5,426 nt of DNA from Flavobacteriales bacterium (lineage in GTDB: Bacteria > Bacteroidota > Bacteroidia > Flavobacteriales_E > Vicingaceae). Below the pieces are notes generated by a model. It was not told where the DNA came from and did not search any database. It saw only the letters and a program-made list of their open reading frames with translations. Below, one piece after another: positions 1 through 5,426 of this stretch. Each line of letters begins with the position of its first letter. Position 1 is the first letter of the stretch. The position numbers and the translations under genes are program-made. The DNA is taken from positions 1 through 5,426 of the forward strand of contig JAJCYN010000377.1 in assembly GCA_029262915.1 (NCBI GenBank). The letters run 5' to 3'.

Positions 1-1274
1 ACATTACCTGAAGTATTTGTTTTAATAACGTGCCACCTTCCGGTAGGAAAGCTGTTGGATGATCCTGCAAAAAAATAACCTCCATCAGCGGTTTGAATTA
101 AGGTAAAACCTTCATCAGAACCAGCACCTCCGTAATGTTTGCTCCATTGCGTATTACCTCCAGGATCAGTTTTATGTAAGTACATATCTGTAGCTCCAAG
201 TGAACCAGTTGAGAAATCAGTTAACAATTTAGCGTATCCTCCATCTGTTGTTTGAATGATATCACTCCCACCACCATTAGAGCCTTTATTGTAAACCATA
301 TAAAAAGTATTTTGCAGTATAATTTCGCGATTTCCTGCAGGGGTAGAGATAGTTGGAGTTTGCGCTATGGTATTTACTATTATAGAAGTACATTCGGCAT
401 CAATAAAATTACCATTGGTTGCTGTAAAGGGTACTTCATAAGTTAGCCAGAAATAATTTGTTCCTACACTTAACATTTGAGTTCCTATTATGTTAAATGA
501 ACCGTTGGGTGTTACAACTGTACTCCCAAATTGATTAGCAGTAGAAAAAGAACTGCTTGTTCCGCTATACCATAATTTGGCATTGGTAATGTCAATGGCA
601 GCATTGGTTGTTCCTGTTGTATTAATGGTAAAACTTGTTGTGCTAATTGGCGAAGCAGTTCCTGTAGTTACAATTTCAATACCTATTATTTCATTTTTTA
701 TTGTTCCTAATGCAACATCAAGAACATTATTTTGAGTGATCGTACTAGAACTATAAGCCATTGGAGGTAAGGGAGTAATGGTATAATTAGAATTGCTAAA
801 TGAAGTTGTTCCACTACTATTGTTTACAGCACTCAAATCTAATGTTGTGTAAGTAGCTGTAGATGGATTGGTTACATTATTCAAAACAACAACACAACTA
901 GTTCCCTTAGCAGCATTAGTAGGAGCATTAAATGTGATTTGTGTTGGATTTAGTAGTATAAATGATATTGCAGACCCATTAAATGTTCCCGTTGTAATGG
1001 TAGATGCATTTGTTCCAGCAGGAAAATTAATCGTTACCAAATTTCCTGTTGGAATTCCACTTGAACCAATTCCGCCACCGCCACCGCATATAGTGTTGCT
1101 AGTAAGTATATAAGTGGATATAGCTAATTCTGTTGTAACAGATACTGTTGTACTTGACCAGGAAATGTTACAGTTTGCCGAGTAACTGTTTAATGCAATT
1201 AAATTAAAAACCGAAAGGAAGAACCAAAAGTAAATATTGGCAAAACGAAATATTTTTTTACAACGTTGTTTCAT
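1..1274 (-). CDS. Secreted BNR-associated beta-propeller protein, N-terminal part (runs off the left edge)
   Basis: This is an open reading frame of 424 full codons on the minus strand with no stop, starting at the ATG at 1274-1272 and continuing past the left edge. Residues 1-34 form a signal peptide: basic MKQRCKK, then a hydrophobic core (FANIYFWFFLSVFNLIAL) and a likely cleavage after SYSA, so the product is exported. Residues 35-165 are a low-complexity Thr/Ser/Asn-rich beta region with a Gly run (GGGGG, about 64-68). Residues 172-300 resemble the BNR-associated N-terminal domain of Bacteroidota (motifs YSSSTITQ, TNAAIDITNAKLWYSGTS, FGS, GTNYFWLTYEV, FIDAEC). From about 334 two propeller-like repeats begin, with QTTDGGY / KTDPGGNTQWSKHYGG and GSDEGF / QTADGGYFFAGS / KTNTSGN. 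Such proteins usually end in a type IX secretion sorting domain, which would lie outside the window. It is divergent from the regulator at 1496. The substrate or ligand cannot be told. The coding call is firm; the domain assignment is from memory of the family. Confidence 0.88.
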   Translation of the reverse strand, partial: MKQRCKKIFRFANIYFWFFLSVFNLIALNSYSANCNISWSSTTVSVTTELAISTYILTSNTICGGGGGIGSSGIPTGNLVTINFPAGTNASTITTGTFNGSAISFILLNPTQITFNAPTNAAKGTSCVVVLNNVTNPSTATYTTLDLSAVNNSSGTTSFSNSNYTITPLPPMAYSSSTITQNNVLDVALGTIKNEIIGIEIVTTGTASPISTTSFTINTTGTTNAAIDITNAKLWYSGTSSSFSTANQFGSTVVTPNGSFNIIGTQMLSVGTNYFWLTYEVPFTATNGNFIDAECTSIIVNTIAQTPTISTPAGNREIILQNTFYMVYNKGSNGGGSDIIQTTDGGYAKLLTDFSTGSLGATDMYLHKTDPGGNTQWSKHYGGAGSDEGFTLIQTADGGYFFAGSSNSFPTGRWHVIKTNTSGN

Positions 1275-1495
1275 GTTGAATAAATTTGTTGTACGAAATA
1301 CGAGATTATATTTTAGTAATTTGATTATCTCCCATCTACACCTAATCTACAGAAAGAATAAATTATATTTAAAATACCTACATCAAATTATTAACTATCT
1401 AATAATTAGTTTATTAAAAATATATAGTATCTACAAATTAGGTATATAGATATAAATTAATCACTACAACAGTAATTTTTTGCTAAATTTATCTT
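1275..1495. promoter_or_regulatory. Divergent intergenic region between surface-protein and regulator genes, with ATCTACA repeats
   Basis: This 221-bp AT-rich gap separates two genes that start back to back, so it must hold both promoters. I see no confident TTG / TAnnTTTG promoter on either strand; the best plus-strand candidate is a degenerate TAATTTTTTG at 1473-1482, just before the 1496 start. The heptamer ATCTACA occurs at 1334-1340, 1345-1351 and 1429-1435, with a one-base variant (ACCTACA) at 1376-1382. The first two are 11 bp apart, about one helical turn. A palindrome CTAATAATTAG lies at 1399-1409. These could be operator sites, but in DNA this AT-rich short repeats also occur by chance. 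The plus-strand open frame starting at 1237 overlaps the signal peptide region of the minus-strand gene and is not considered real. Confidence 0.4.
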
Positions 1496-3136
1496 ATGAA
1501 AAAAACAATACAGACAATAGCCCTTTTTGTACTATTACTGCTTCCTTTATTTGGGGTGTCAACCATTCAAAATAGGCAATTTGATAGTTTGAACTTCGAA
1601 TTAAATAAAAACCAAAATGATTCTAGTAAAACACAAGTTCTTATTGACTTGATGGAAGAATACCGAACTTTTGATTTGGTAAAAGCAATTGACTATGGCA
1701 GTCAGGCTTTACAAATAGCTGCGAAATCAAAAAATGAAAATCATCTGATTAAAATTTATTTAACCTTAGGAGTTTGCCATTATCATGCTGGAGATTACGA
1801 TAATGCGATTGAATATTACCAACTAGCAGAAGAGGTTGCTGAGAATCATAATTTACAAGGAAAGTTGGCTTCGGTTTATAACAATATGGCTATTATCTAT
1901 GGTGATTTAGATCAATACGACAAATGTTTAGAAAGCTTTAATAATACTGTAGAAGTTTTTAAAAAATTAGGAAATGACTTAAACCTTTCGTCAGCATACG
2001 CAAACATAGGAGTAGTTTATACGATGCAAAACGAGAATAAAAAAGCACTCGAGTACTTTGATAGATCGCTCGAAATCGCTCGAAAAATTGACAATAAAGC
2101 AATAGTAGGCCGCCAGTTAAGCAATGTTGCTCAAGTATATGGTAACATGGGAGATTATAAAAAAGCTTTAAAATATTATAATCAGAGCATGATTATAGCT
2201 AAAGAACTGAATAACCTGATTTTAATAGGAGAAATTTCACAAGGAATAAGCTGGATACATCTTGAGTCGAAGAATTACAATGAAGCATTAAAATTTATTT
2301 TAATTGTGATAGAAAATGCAAAGAAATCAAATGCAAGAATACTATTTAAAATTGGGTACGAATATGCTTCTGAAGCATATGAAGGTCTTGGAAATATTAA
2401 AAAAGCTTATGAATATCAAAAGCTACATATCTTATACAAGGATTCCATTTTAAATGAAGAGCAACTGTTGAATATAAATCAAATGGAAAGCAAATATGAA
2501 ATTCAAGGAATACAAAAGGAAATGGAATTGCTTGAAAAGGAAAACTTGGTTTTGGAGCAGAAAAAAACAATAGATACGCAACATAAGTATGCTTTAATAG
2601 GAGGCATTACTGGAATTGCAGTTCTGGCTTTGATGATATTTTTTATTCAAAAAGGGAGGTTAACAAAATCTAAACTTAGACAACAATTACTAAACGAAAA
2701 ACTAGATTATTCAGACAAAGAGATAACCAATTTTGCTTTGCACATTATCCAAAAGAATGATTTACTTGATTCAATGAAAGTTGATTTAAAGCGATTAAAA
2801 AAGACGGAAGCTTTCGATGAACAGAAAAGTATTATTCAAGAATTAATATTTAAATTGAATAATGAAATTGGCTTAGAGCGAGATAAGAAAATGTTTAAAG
2901 AGCAATTACAAGAAATTGGCGATAAATTTATGATGCAATTGGAGAAAAAGTACCCAGATTTAACCTCCAATGAAAAAAGATTGACTTCGTTGCTTCGTCT
3001 TAATTTATCGTCTAAGGAAATTGCCTCAATTTTAAATATTTCATATAAGAGTGTGAACATGAGTCGTTGGAGGTTACGAAAAAAAATTGGACTTGACCCA
3101 GAAGTAGAGTTAAGTGCTTTTTTTAACTCTTTTTAA
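1496..3136 (+). CDS. Membrane-spanning TPR sensor with C-terminal LuxR-type HTH (putative transcriptional regulator)
   Basis: This 546-residue protein has the layout of the Bacteroidota TPR/HTH one-component regulators. Residues 1-21 are a signal sequence (MKKTIQTIALFVLLLLPLFG). Residues 45-317 hold about six to seven TPR units, clearest at 84-117, 124-157, 164-197 and 204-237 (for example YDNAIEYYQLAEEVAE, NKKALEYFDRSLEIARK, YKKALKYYNQSMIIAKE). Residues 318-360 are a charged, coiled-coil-like linker; 365-385 form one transmembrane helix (YALIGGITGIAVLALMIFFI); 388-470 are again coiled-coil-like. Residues 488-533 form a LuxR/GerE-like HTH (LTSNEKRLTSLLRLNLSSKEIASIL, then NISYKSVNMSRWRLRKKIGL). 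This predicts periplasmic TPRs and a cytoplasmic DNA-binding end. No receiver or kinase domain is present, so the signal probably passes directly through the membrane, perhaps by oligomerisation. The start fits the signal sequence; no Shine-Dalgarno is seen, as is normal here. It may regulate the divergent secreted protein; that is inference. Confidence 0.9.
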   Translation: MKKTIQTIALFVLLLLPLFGVSTIQNRQFDSLNFELNKNQNDSSKTQVLIDLMEEYRTFDLVKAIDYGSQALQIAAKSKNENHLIKIYLTLGVCHYHAGDYDNAIEYYQLAEEVAENHNLQGKLASVYNNMAIIYGDLDQYDKCLESFNNTVEVFKKLGNDLNLSSAYANIGVVYTMQNENKKALEYFDRSLEIARKIDNKAIVGRQLSNVAQVYGNMGDYKKALKYYNQSMIIAKELNNLILIGEISQGISWIHLESKNYNEALKFILIVIENAKKSNARILFKIGYEYASEAYEGLGNIKKAYEYQKLHILYKDSILNEEQLLNINQMESKYEIQGIQKEMELLEKENLVLEQKKTIDTQHKYALIGGITGIAVLALMIFFIQKGRLTKSKLRQQLLNEKLDYSDKEITNFALHIIQKNDLLDSMKVDLKRLKKTEAFDEQKSIIQELIFKLNNEIGLERDKKMFKEQLQEIGDKFMMQLEKKYPDLTSNEKRLTSLLRLNLSSKEIASILNISYKSVNMSRWRLRKKIGLDPEVELSAFFNSF

Positions 3137-3254
3137 TTTTATCTTATTTTCAATGCTGGGCTCTGTTGTAATAATCAGATCTAAAGTTTAACCTTTTTGG
3201 TCTAAATCCAATAGCAGAAACAAGAAAATCGGTAACGAAATCGTGACTAAATAA

Positions 3255-3292
3255 AAACCCCGAAGAAAGTTTTCACTGTTTCTGCGGGGTTT
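3255..3292. terminator. Strong hairpin, probable (bidirectional) intrinsic terminator
   Basis: Two 14-nt arms (AAACCCCGAAGAAA at 3255-3268 and TTTCTGCGGGGTTT at 3279-3292) pair at 13 of 14 positions, with one A-G mismatch (3263/3284) and a 10-nt loop. The core is CCCCG/CGGGG flanked by A/T pairs. On the minus strand the hairpin is followed by TTTTTATTT, a good U-tract. On the plus strand the tract is weaker (TTT, then AAGATTTTT). It may end transcription from the regulator gene, 119 bp upstream. The better minus-strand tract and the adjoining tRNA remnant suggest that it was originally the terminator of a minus-strand tRNA gene. Confidence 0.8.
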
Positions 3293-3305
3293 AAGATTTT
3301 TAATG

Positions 3306-3318
3306 TTGCCCGACTAGG
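3306..3318 (-). other. Putative attachment site: 3'-end remnant of a tRNA gene (att core)
   Basis: Read on the minus strand, this segment is CCTAGTCGGGCAA: the 3' half of a T-stem (CCTAG), a 7-nt acceptor strand (TCGGGCA) and a discriminator A. The T-loop that should precede it (TTCGAAT-like) is absent, and no other tRNA part is found in the neighbouring bases, so this is a fragment and not a gene. From memory the sequence matches the 3' end of a Bacteroidota tRNA-Gln(UUG); that identity is tentative. Tyrosine recombinases often integrate into tRNA 3' ends and duplicate this portion. The integrase gene begins 223 bp away and reads into the proposed element. The true core may extend a few bases either side. 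Confidence 0.62.
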
Positions 3319-3324
3319 GGGCTA

Positions 3325-3337
3325 GAGGTATTACCTC
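3325..3337. repeat. Perfect 13-nt palindrome beside the att core
   Basis: GAGGTA and TACCTC flank a single T, giving complete dyad symmetry. It starts seven bases inside the proposed element from the tRNA remnant. With one central base it is more likely a protein-binding dyad than an RNA hairpin. A recombinase or excision-factor site is a reasonable guess, without direct proof. A looser GGCTA (3320-3324) / TAGCC (3351-3355) inverted pair surrounds it. Confidence 0.45.
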
Positions 3338-3445
3338 ATCAAGTACAAATTAGCCTCGAAATACCACAAATAGCTTATTCTGAAAAAAAGTTTATTTTTT
3401 TTTTCATCACAAAACACCTCAATAAATCTTACTTCATATTAAGTT

Positions 3446-3480
3446 ATTACTACGCTAATTACTACGTAGGTGCAGACCTA
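3446..3480. repeat. Repeat cluster upstream of the integrase (possible arm-type or operator sites)
   Basis: ATTACTACG occurs twice as an exact direct repeat (3446-3454 and 3458-3466), 12 bp start to start. The second copy runs into a palindrome CTACGTAG (3462-3469), which overlaps an inverted repeat TAGGT-GCAG-ACCTA (3467-3480). The cluster ends where the putative integrase promoter begins, so a bound protein would be well placed to control integrase transcription or to act as an arm-type site for recombination. Confidence 0.45.
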
Positions 3481-3511
3481 TTGACTTATTTAAAAATTAG
3501 AAGTATGGTTG
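3480..3511 (+). promoter_or_regulatory. Putative integrase promoter, Bacteroidota type
   Basis: ATTGAC (3480-3485) provides a TTG-type -33 element. After 18 bp comes TATGGTTG (3504-3511), one mismatch from the TAnnTTTG -7 consensus. This would place the transcript start around 3516-3520 and leave a short leader of roughly 25 bases before the ATG at 3542, with no Shine-Dalgarno. The assignment rests on consensus and spacing only. Confidence 0.45.
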
Positions 3512-3541
3512 TAAATATAACGAGGCACTAAATCTAAAAAT

Positions 3542-4939
3542 ATGAGACAGCCATCACACAATTATCACATAGAATCACGTAAAGACAAGAACGGCAAAGG
3601 AGTACTGTACTTCAATCTTAATTATGGTTATAAGGATTATAATCCAAAAGTAAATAGCACACGCTACAAGTCTTTAAAAATAAGCACAGGTTACCGACTA
3701 TCAAACTCTGATTTGGTGGATGGCACAATAAGTCGAACATATATTTCAAAATATGGTAGGGATATTAAAAATCATATCGATAAAGTAGAAGAAGTTAGTT
3801 ATGAAGCTTTAAAGGAATATAGGAAAGAGTATGAATCTAACCCAACACCGAAAGAGTTAAAAGAGATAATATCTAAAGAACTAAATGGAGATGTAAAAGA
3901 AGTAAGAAGCGAGTCTATTGTTGATTTTATTGATTATGTAATTGAGCAGAATAAGAATCGCACACCTACCACTGATGGTTACTTGAAGCCTAGAACAATA
4001 AAGGATTATAGGAACATTAAAACTAAGCTCGGTCAATACGAGATGAATACAAAGAAGCAGCTTTTGTTTACAAATTATAATTTATCAGCTTTTGAGGAGT
4101 CTTTAATGGTTATCAATAATATCGCTAAGGAAAATCAAATAAAAAACGATGAGCCGATTACTGGTTACACTTGTAACTATATGAGCAAAATTAGTAAGGA
4201 CATTATCTCGATTTTAAATAAAGCTGATGATTATGGGTTTACAGTTATGTTTAACACTAGAGGTAAAAAGTTAAAAGAGACTAGGGCAAAGAGTTCGGCA
4301 TATTTTACTGAGGACGATTTAGAGAAAATTATTAATGCTAATGTTGAACATAGTAGTACACTCCAATCAGCTAAGGATTATATTATTATATCTAGTCTAA
4401 CAGCATTGAGGTTAGAGGATATGTTGAATCTAAATACAATTAAGGTTCAACATTATGGTAACGATGATAATGGGTTTAAAGGTATCAATACTCTAATATC
4501 TAAAGTTTCTAAGCCCTTTGAGTCAGTAAGGGTAGTTATTCCTGTGTTTAAGCCAGTATTCGATGTTTATGTTAAGAATGGTCACCAGTTCCCTAAATTC
4601 CCAAAAAACGTTTCACAATATATTAAAAGGCTTTGCGAGTTTTTAGAAATAAATGAGCCAACTGAGGAAAGTATCTTGTACTATGGGGATGTTAAATCAA
4701 CAAGAGTTGATAAGCCAAAATTTCAATTGATGAGTGCTCACAAGTGTAGGAATAGTTTTGTTACAAACTTAAAACACCTTGGACTACCAAGAGTTATTTC
4801 AGAAGGTATTACCCATCCGAAAAAAGGTTTACAAGATATGTATTCACGGTATGATAATTCAGACTTAGAAGCGAATGCTCAATTGATTTATAATCAGCGA
4901 ATAGAATCGAAAAAGAAATCTAAAGTGTATTATTTCTAA
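3542..4939 (+). CDS. Tyrosine recombinase / integrase of an integrative element
   Basis: This 465-residue protein catalyses site-specific DNA integration and probably excision. Residues about 8-80 resemble the beta-rich arm-DNA-binding domain of Bacteroidota integrases (YHIESRKDKNGKGVLYFNLN, then YKSLKISTGYRL). Residues 123-235 fit the helical SAM-like core-binding domain. Residues 250-440 form the catalytic domain: Arg290 in SLTALRLEDM, a probable beta-hairpin Lys321 (LISKVSKPFESVRVVIPV), His400 and Arg403 in SAHKCRNSFVTNL, His425 in GITH, and Tyr434 in QDMYSRY. The spacing of nine from His425 to Tyr434 matches other family members, so Tyr434 is preferred over Tyr437. All catalytic positions are present, so it should be active. 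It lies 223 bp from a tRNA 3'-end remnant and reads away from it, which identifies one end of an integrative element. It could belong to an ICE, satellite, prophage or simple genomic island; the window does not decide. Confidence 0.93.
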   Translation: MRQPSHNYHIESRKDKNGKGVLYFNLNYGYKDYNPKVNSTRYKSLKISTGYRLSNSDLVDGTISRTYISKYGRDIKNHIDKVEEVSYEALKEYRKEYESNPTPKELKEIISKELNGDVKEVRSESIVDFIDYVIEQNKNRTPTTDGYLKPRTIKDYRNIKTKLGQYEMNTKKQLLFTNYNLSAFEESLMVINNIAKENQIKNDEPITGYTCNYMSKISKDIISILNKADDYGFTVMFNTRGKKLKETRAKSSAYFTEDDLEKIINANVEHSSTLQSAKDYIIISSLTALRLEDMLNLNTIKVQHYGNDDNGFKGINTLISKVSKPFESVRVVIPVFKPVFDVYVKNGHQFPKFPKNVSQYIKRLCEFLEINEPTEESILYYGDVKSTRVDKPKFQLMSAHKCRNSFVTNLKHLGLPRVISEGITHPKKGLQDMYSRYDNSDLEANAQLIYNQRIESKKKSKVYYF

Positions 4940-5021
4940 TAGTTTTTGGTGCAACTGATTTTTAAGAATATAAGCCAAGTGGTTATTGTTAATGTAAGTA
5001 GATTAAATAAAATGATGAGGT

Positions 5022-5077
5022 TTTATAGTGCGTGCAGTACATAATTCAATATTAACTTGACTTTTTCTTTATAGTGC
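5022..5077. repeat. Direct repeat pair TTTATAGTGC
   Basis: TTTATAGTGC occurs exactly at 5022-5031 and again at 5068-5077, 46 bp start to start. The two copies bracket the TTGACT at 5057 that may be the promoter of the HTH gene. This is a layout expected for operator sites, for example for autoregulation by the HTH protein downstream. No function is shown. Confidence 0.4.
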
Positions 5078-5082
5078 ATATA

Positions 5083-5139
5083 CTTATTACCAGACACTTG
5101 GTCTTCTTGTGTCTGAACGATAACAAAAAAAGTAATAAG
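5083..5139 (+). promoter_or_regulatory. Nested inverted-repeat leader before the HTH gene
   Basis: An outer pair, CTTATTAC (5083-5090) and GTAATAAG (5132-5139), is perfectly complementary over 8 bp. Directly next to its left arm is an inner pair, CAGACAC (5091-5097) and GTGTCTG (5109-5115), perfect over 7 bp with an 11-nt loop. The left side is therefore 15 continuous paired bases, while the right side has a 16-nt A-rich unpaired insert (5116-5131). The structure ends six bases before the ATG at 5146. As RNA it could control translation initiation; as DNA it could be a protein site. It has no U-tract and is not an obvious terminator. Confidence 0.5.
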
Positions 5140-5145
5140 ATATGA

Positions 5146-5426
5146 ATGTTAAAAAAGGAAAAAGAGTATTATAGTTTGGCGGAGGTTGAGAAATTGGTTG
5201 ATTTACAAACAAGGTCAGTTAAATATCGGATGTTAACTGTTAAGGAAAAATACAAAGACGATAAAAAACTATTGTTTAAAGGGAAAAAGAATTGGAACAT
5301 ACATAAATCAATACTTTTTGAGTTTGACAGAAAACAGCTCAGTAAAGAAGAGAGAATAGCTAAATACAATAGTTTGGTCACAATTTCACCCGATGGACAG
5401 TATGAAGTTGAAGCATTGAAGGCAGC
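5146..5426 (+). CDS. Small HTH DNA-binding protein, N-terminal part (runs off the right edge)
   Basis: An open frame of 93 full codons runs from the ATG at 5146 to the edge with no stop. A TGA at 5143-5145 is in frame directly before it, so no earlier start is possible; the next in-frame ATG (codon 29) would cut the HTH. Residues 8-29 (YYSLAEVEKLVDLQTRSVKYRM) have the form of a MerR/excisionase-like HTH. A basic stretch ending in LLFKGKKNWNIHKSILFEF (about 42-60) looks like a wing plus closing helix, with aromatic W50 and H53. Residues 61-93 are charged and not recognised. Similar small HTH proteins near integrases act as excision factors, repressors or, with a longer C-terminal part, replication proteins. 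The length is unknown, so the role cannot be fixed. It is in the same direction as the integrase, 206 bp downstream, behind a repeat-rich leader suggesting its own promoter. Confidence 0.72.
   Translation, partial: MLKKEKEYYSLAEVEKLVDLQTRSVKYRMLTVKEKYKDDKKLLFKGKKNWNIHKSILFEFDRKQLSKEERIAKYNSLVTISPDGQYEVEALKA

Larger units (their letters stand above)
3137..3541. other. Non-coding junction region between host regulator gene and element integrase
   Basis: I find no credible gene in these 405 bases. From left to right they hold about 115 bases of featureless spacer, a GC-rich hairpin (3255-3292), a tRNA 3'-end remnant (3306-3318), a perfect 13-nt palindrome (3325-3337), an A7/T10 low-complexity stretch (3381-3406) that could form an A:T-only stem, a cluster of repeats (3446-3480) and a promoter-like sequence (3480-3511). 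This density of short repeats between a tRNA-type site and an integrase start is what the attachment region of an integrative element is expected to contain. Confidence 0.6.
4940..5145. other. Non-coding region between integrase and HTH gene
   Basis: No gene is seen in these 206 bases and there is no clear intrinsic terminator after the integrase stop. The region holds a 10-bp direct repeat (5022-5031, 5068-5077) and a nested inverted-repeat leader (5083-5139). A TTGACT at 5057-5062 could be the -33 element of a promoter for the HTH gene, with a poor -7 candidate (TATACTTA, 5079-5086) at about the right distance. If so, transcription would start near or inside the inverted repeats. Confidence 0.45.

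Noticed and set aside
252..446. Plus-strand open frame of 64 codons
   Set aside because: It lies wholly inside the minus-strand secreted-protein gene, which has a signal peptide and recognisable domains in its own frame; the plus product resembles nothing.
868..1113. Plus-strand open frame of 81 codons with a proline run
   Set aside because: The proline run is the reverse of the glycine run in the minus-strand protein; it is an antisense shadow.
1237..1449. Plus-strand open frame of 70 codons
   Set aside because: It overlaps the signal peptide region of the minus-strand gene and then AT-rich intergenic DNA; the Ile/Leu/Tyr/Lys-rich product reflects base composition.
2836..3060. Minus-strand open frame of 74 codons
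   Set aside because: It is antisense to the coiled-coil and HTH part of the regulator, which is clearly the coding strand.
3303..3380. Possible intact minus-strand tRNA gene
   Set aside because: Only the last 13 or so bases fit. No T-loop, anticodon arm, D-arm or matching 5' acceptor strand (TGCCCGA-like) is present on the minus strand here.
3381..3406. A7/T10 stem as an intrinsic terminator
   Set aside because: Nearly all pairs are A:T, so the stem would be weak; it is better seen as low-complexity DNA near the att region.
5063..5075. TTGACT with TATAGT as a sigma70-type promoter
   Set aside because: The gap between the two elements is only about 7 bp, far too short; a Bacteroidota-type arrangement with a later -7 element is more plausible, though weak.
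5169..5381. Minus-strand open frame of 70 codons, Leu/Ser-rich
   Set aside because: It is antisense to the HTH protein frame, which has a recognisable HTH pattern; the composition is typical of the complement of a lysine-rich gene.
1..5426. CRISPR array, insertion sequence or toxin-antitoxin pair
   Set aside because: No regularly spaced repeat array, transposase motif or paired small genes was found on either strand.

Overview
The window looks like chromosomal DNA from a member of the Bacteroidota, most likely Flavobacteriia. The DNA is AT-rich, Shine-Dalgarno sequences are absent, and one putative promoter resembles the TTG / TAnnTTTG type used in this phylum. The protein families also fit: a secreted BNR-associated beta-propeller protein, a membrane-spanning TPR/LuxR-type regulator, and a tyrosine recombinase with an N-terminal arm-binding domain. 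No ribosomal marker is present, so the genus is an inference.

Left part (1 to about 3300, host chromosome). A large surface or secreted protein is read leftwards from 1274 and leaves the window. It has a signal peptide, a BNR-associated N-terminal domain and the first two repeats of a GG.D / DGGY / KTD.nGN propeller. It is divergent from a 546-residue regulator (1496-3136) with signal peptide, periplasmic TPRs, one transmembrane helix, a coiled coil and a cytoplasmic HTH. The 221-bp region between them carries repeats of ATCTACA that could be regulator sites. The pair may be a sensor-regulator and its target, but nothing here proves that.

Middle (3137-3541, junction). A strong GC hairpin (3255-3292) lies next to a 13-nt sequence (3306-3318) that reads, on the minus strand, as the 3' end of a tRNA (T-stem 3' half plus acceptor 3' half). 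The match stops exactly where the T-loop should begin. I read this as the attachment site left by an element that integrated into a tRNA gene, tentatively tRNA-Gln(UUG). The hairpin would be the old tRNA terminator.

Right part (about 3319 to 5426, integrative element). A tyrosine recombinase (3542-4939) starts about 220 bp inside the proposed attachment site, behind a promoter-like sequence and a cluster of short direct and inverted repeats. After a repeat-rich region with a nested inverted-repeat leader comes the start of a small HTH protein (5146 to the edge), perhaps an excisionase, regulator or replication-type protein. The cargo lies beyond the right edge. The prediction that follows is an intact minus-strand tRNA at the far right end of the element.
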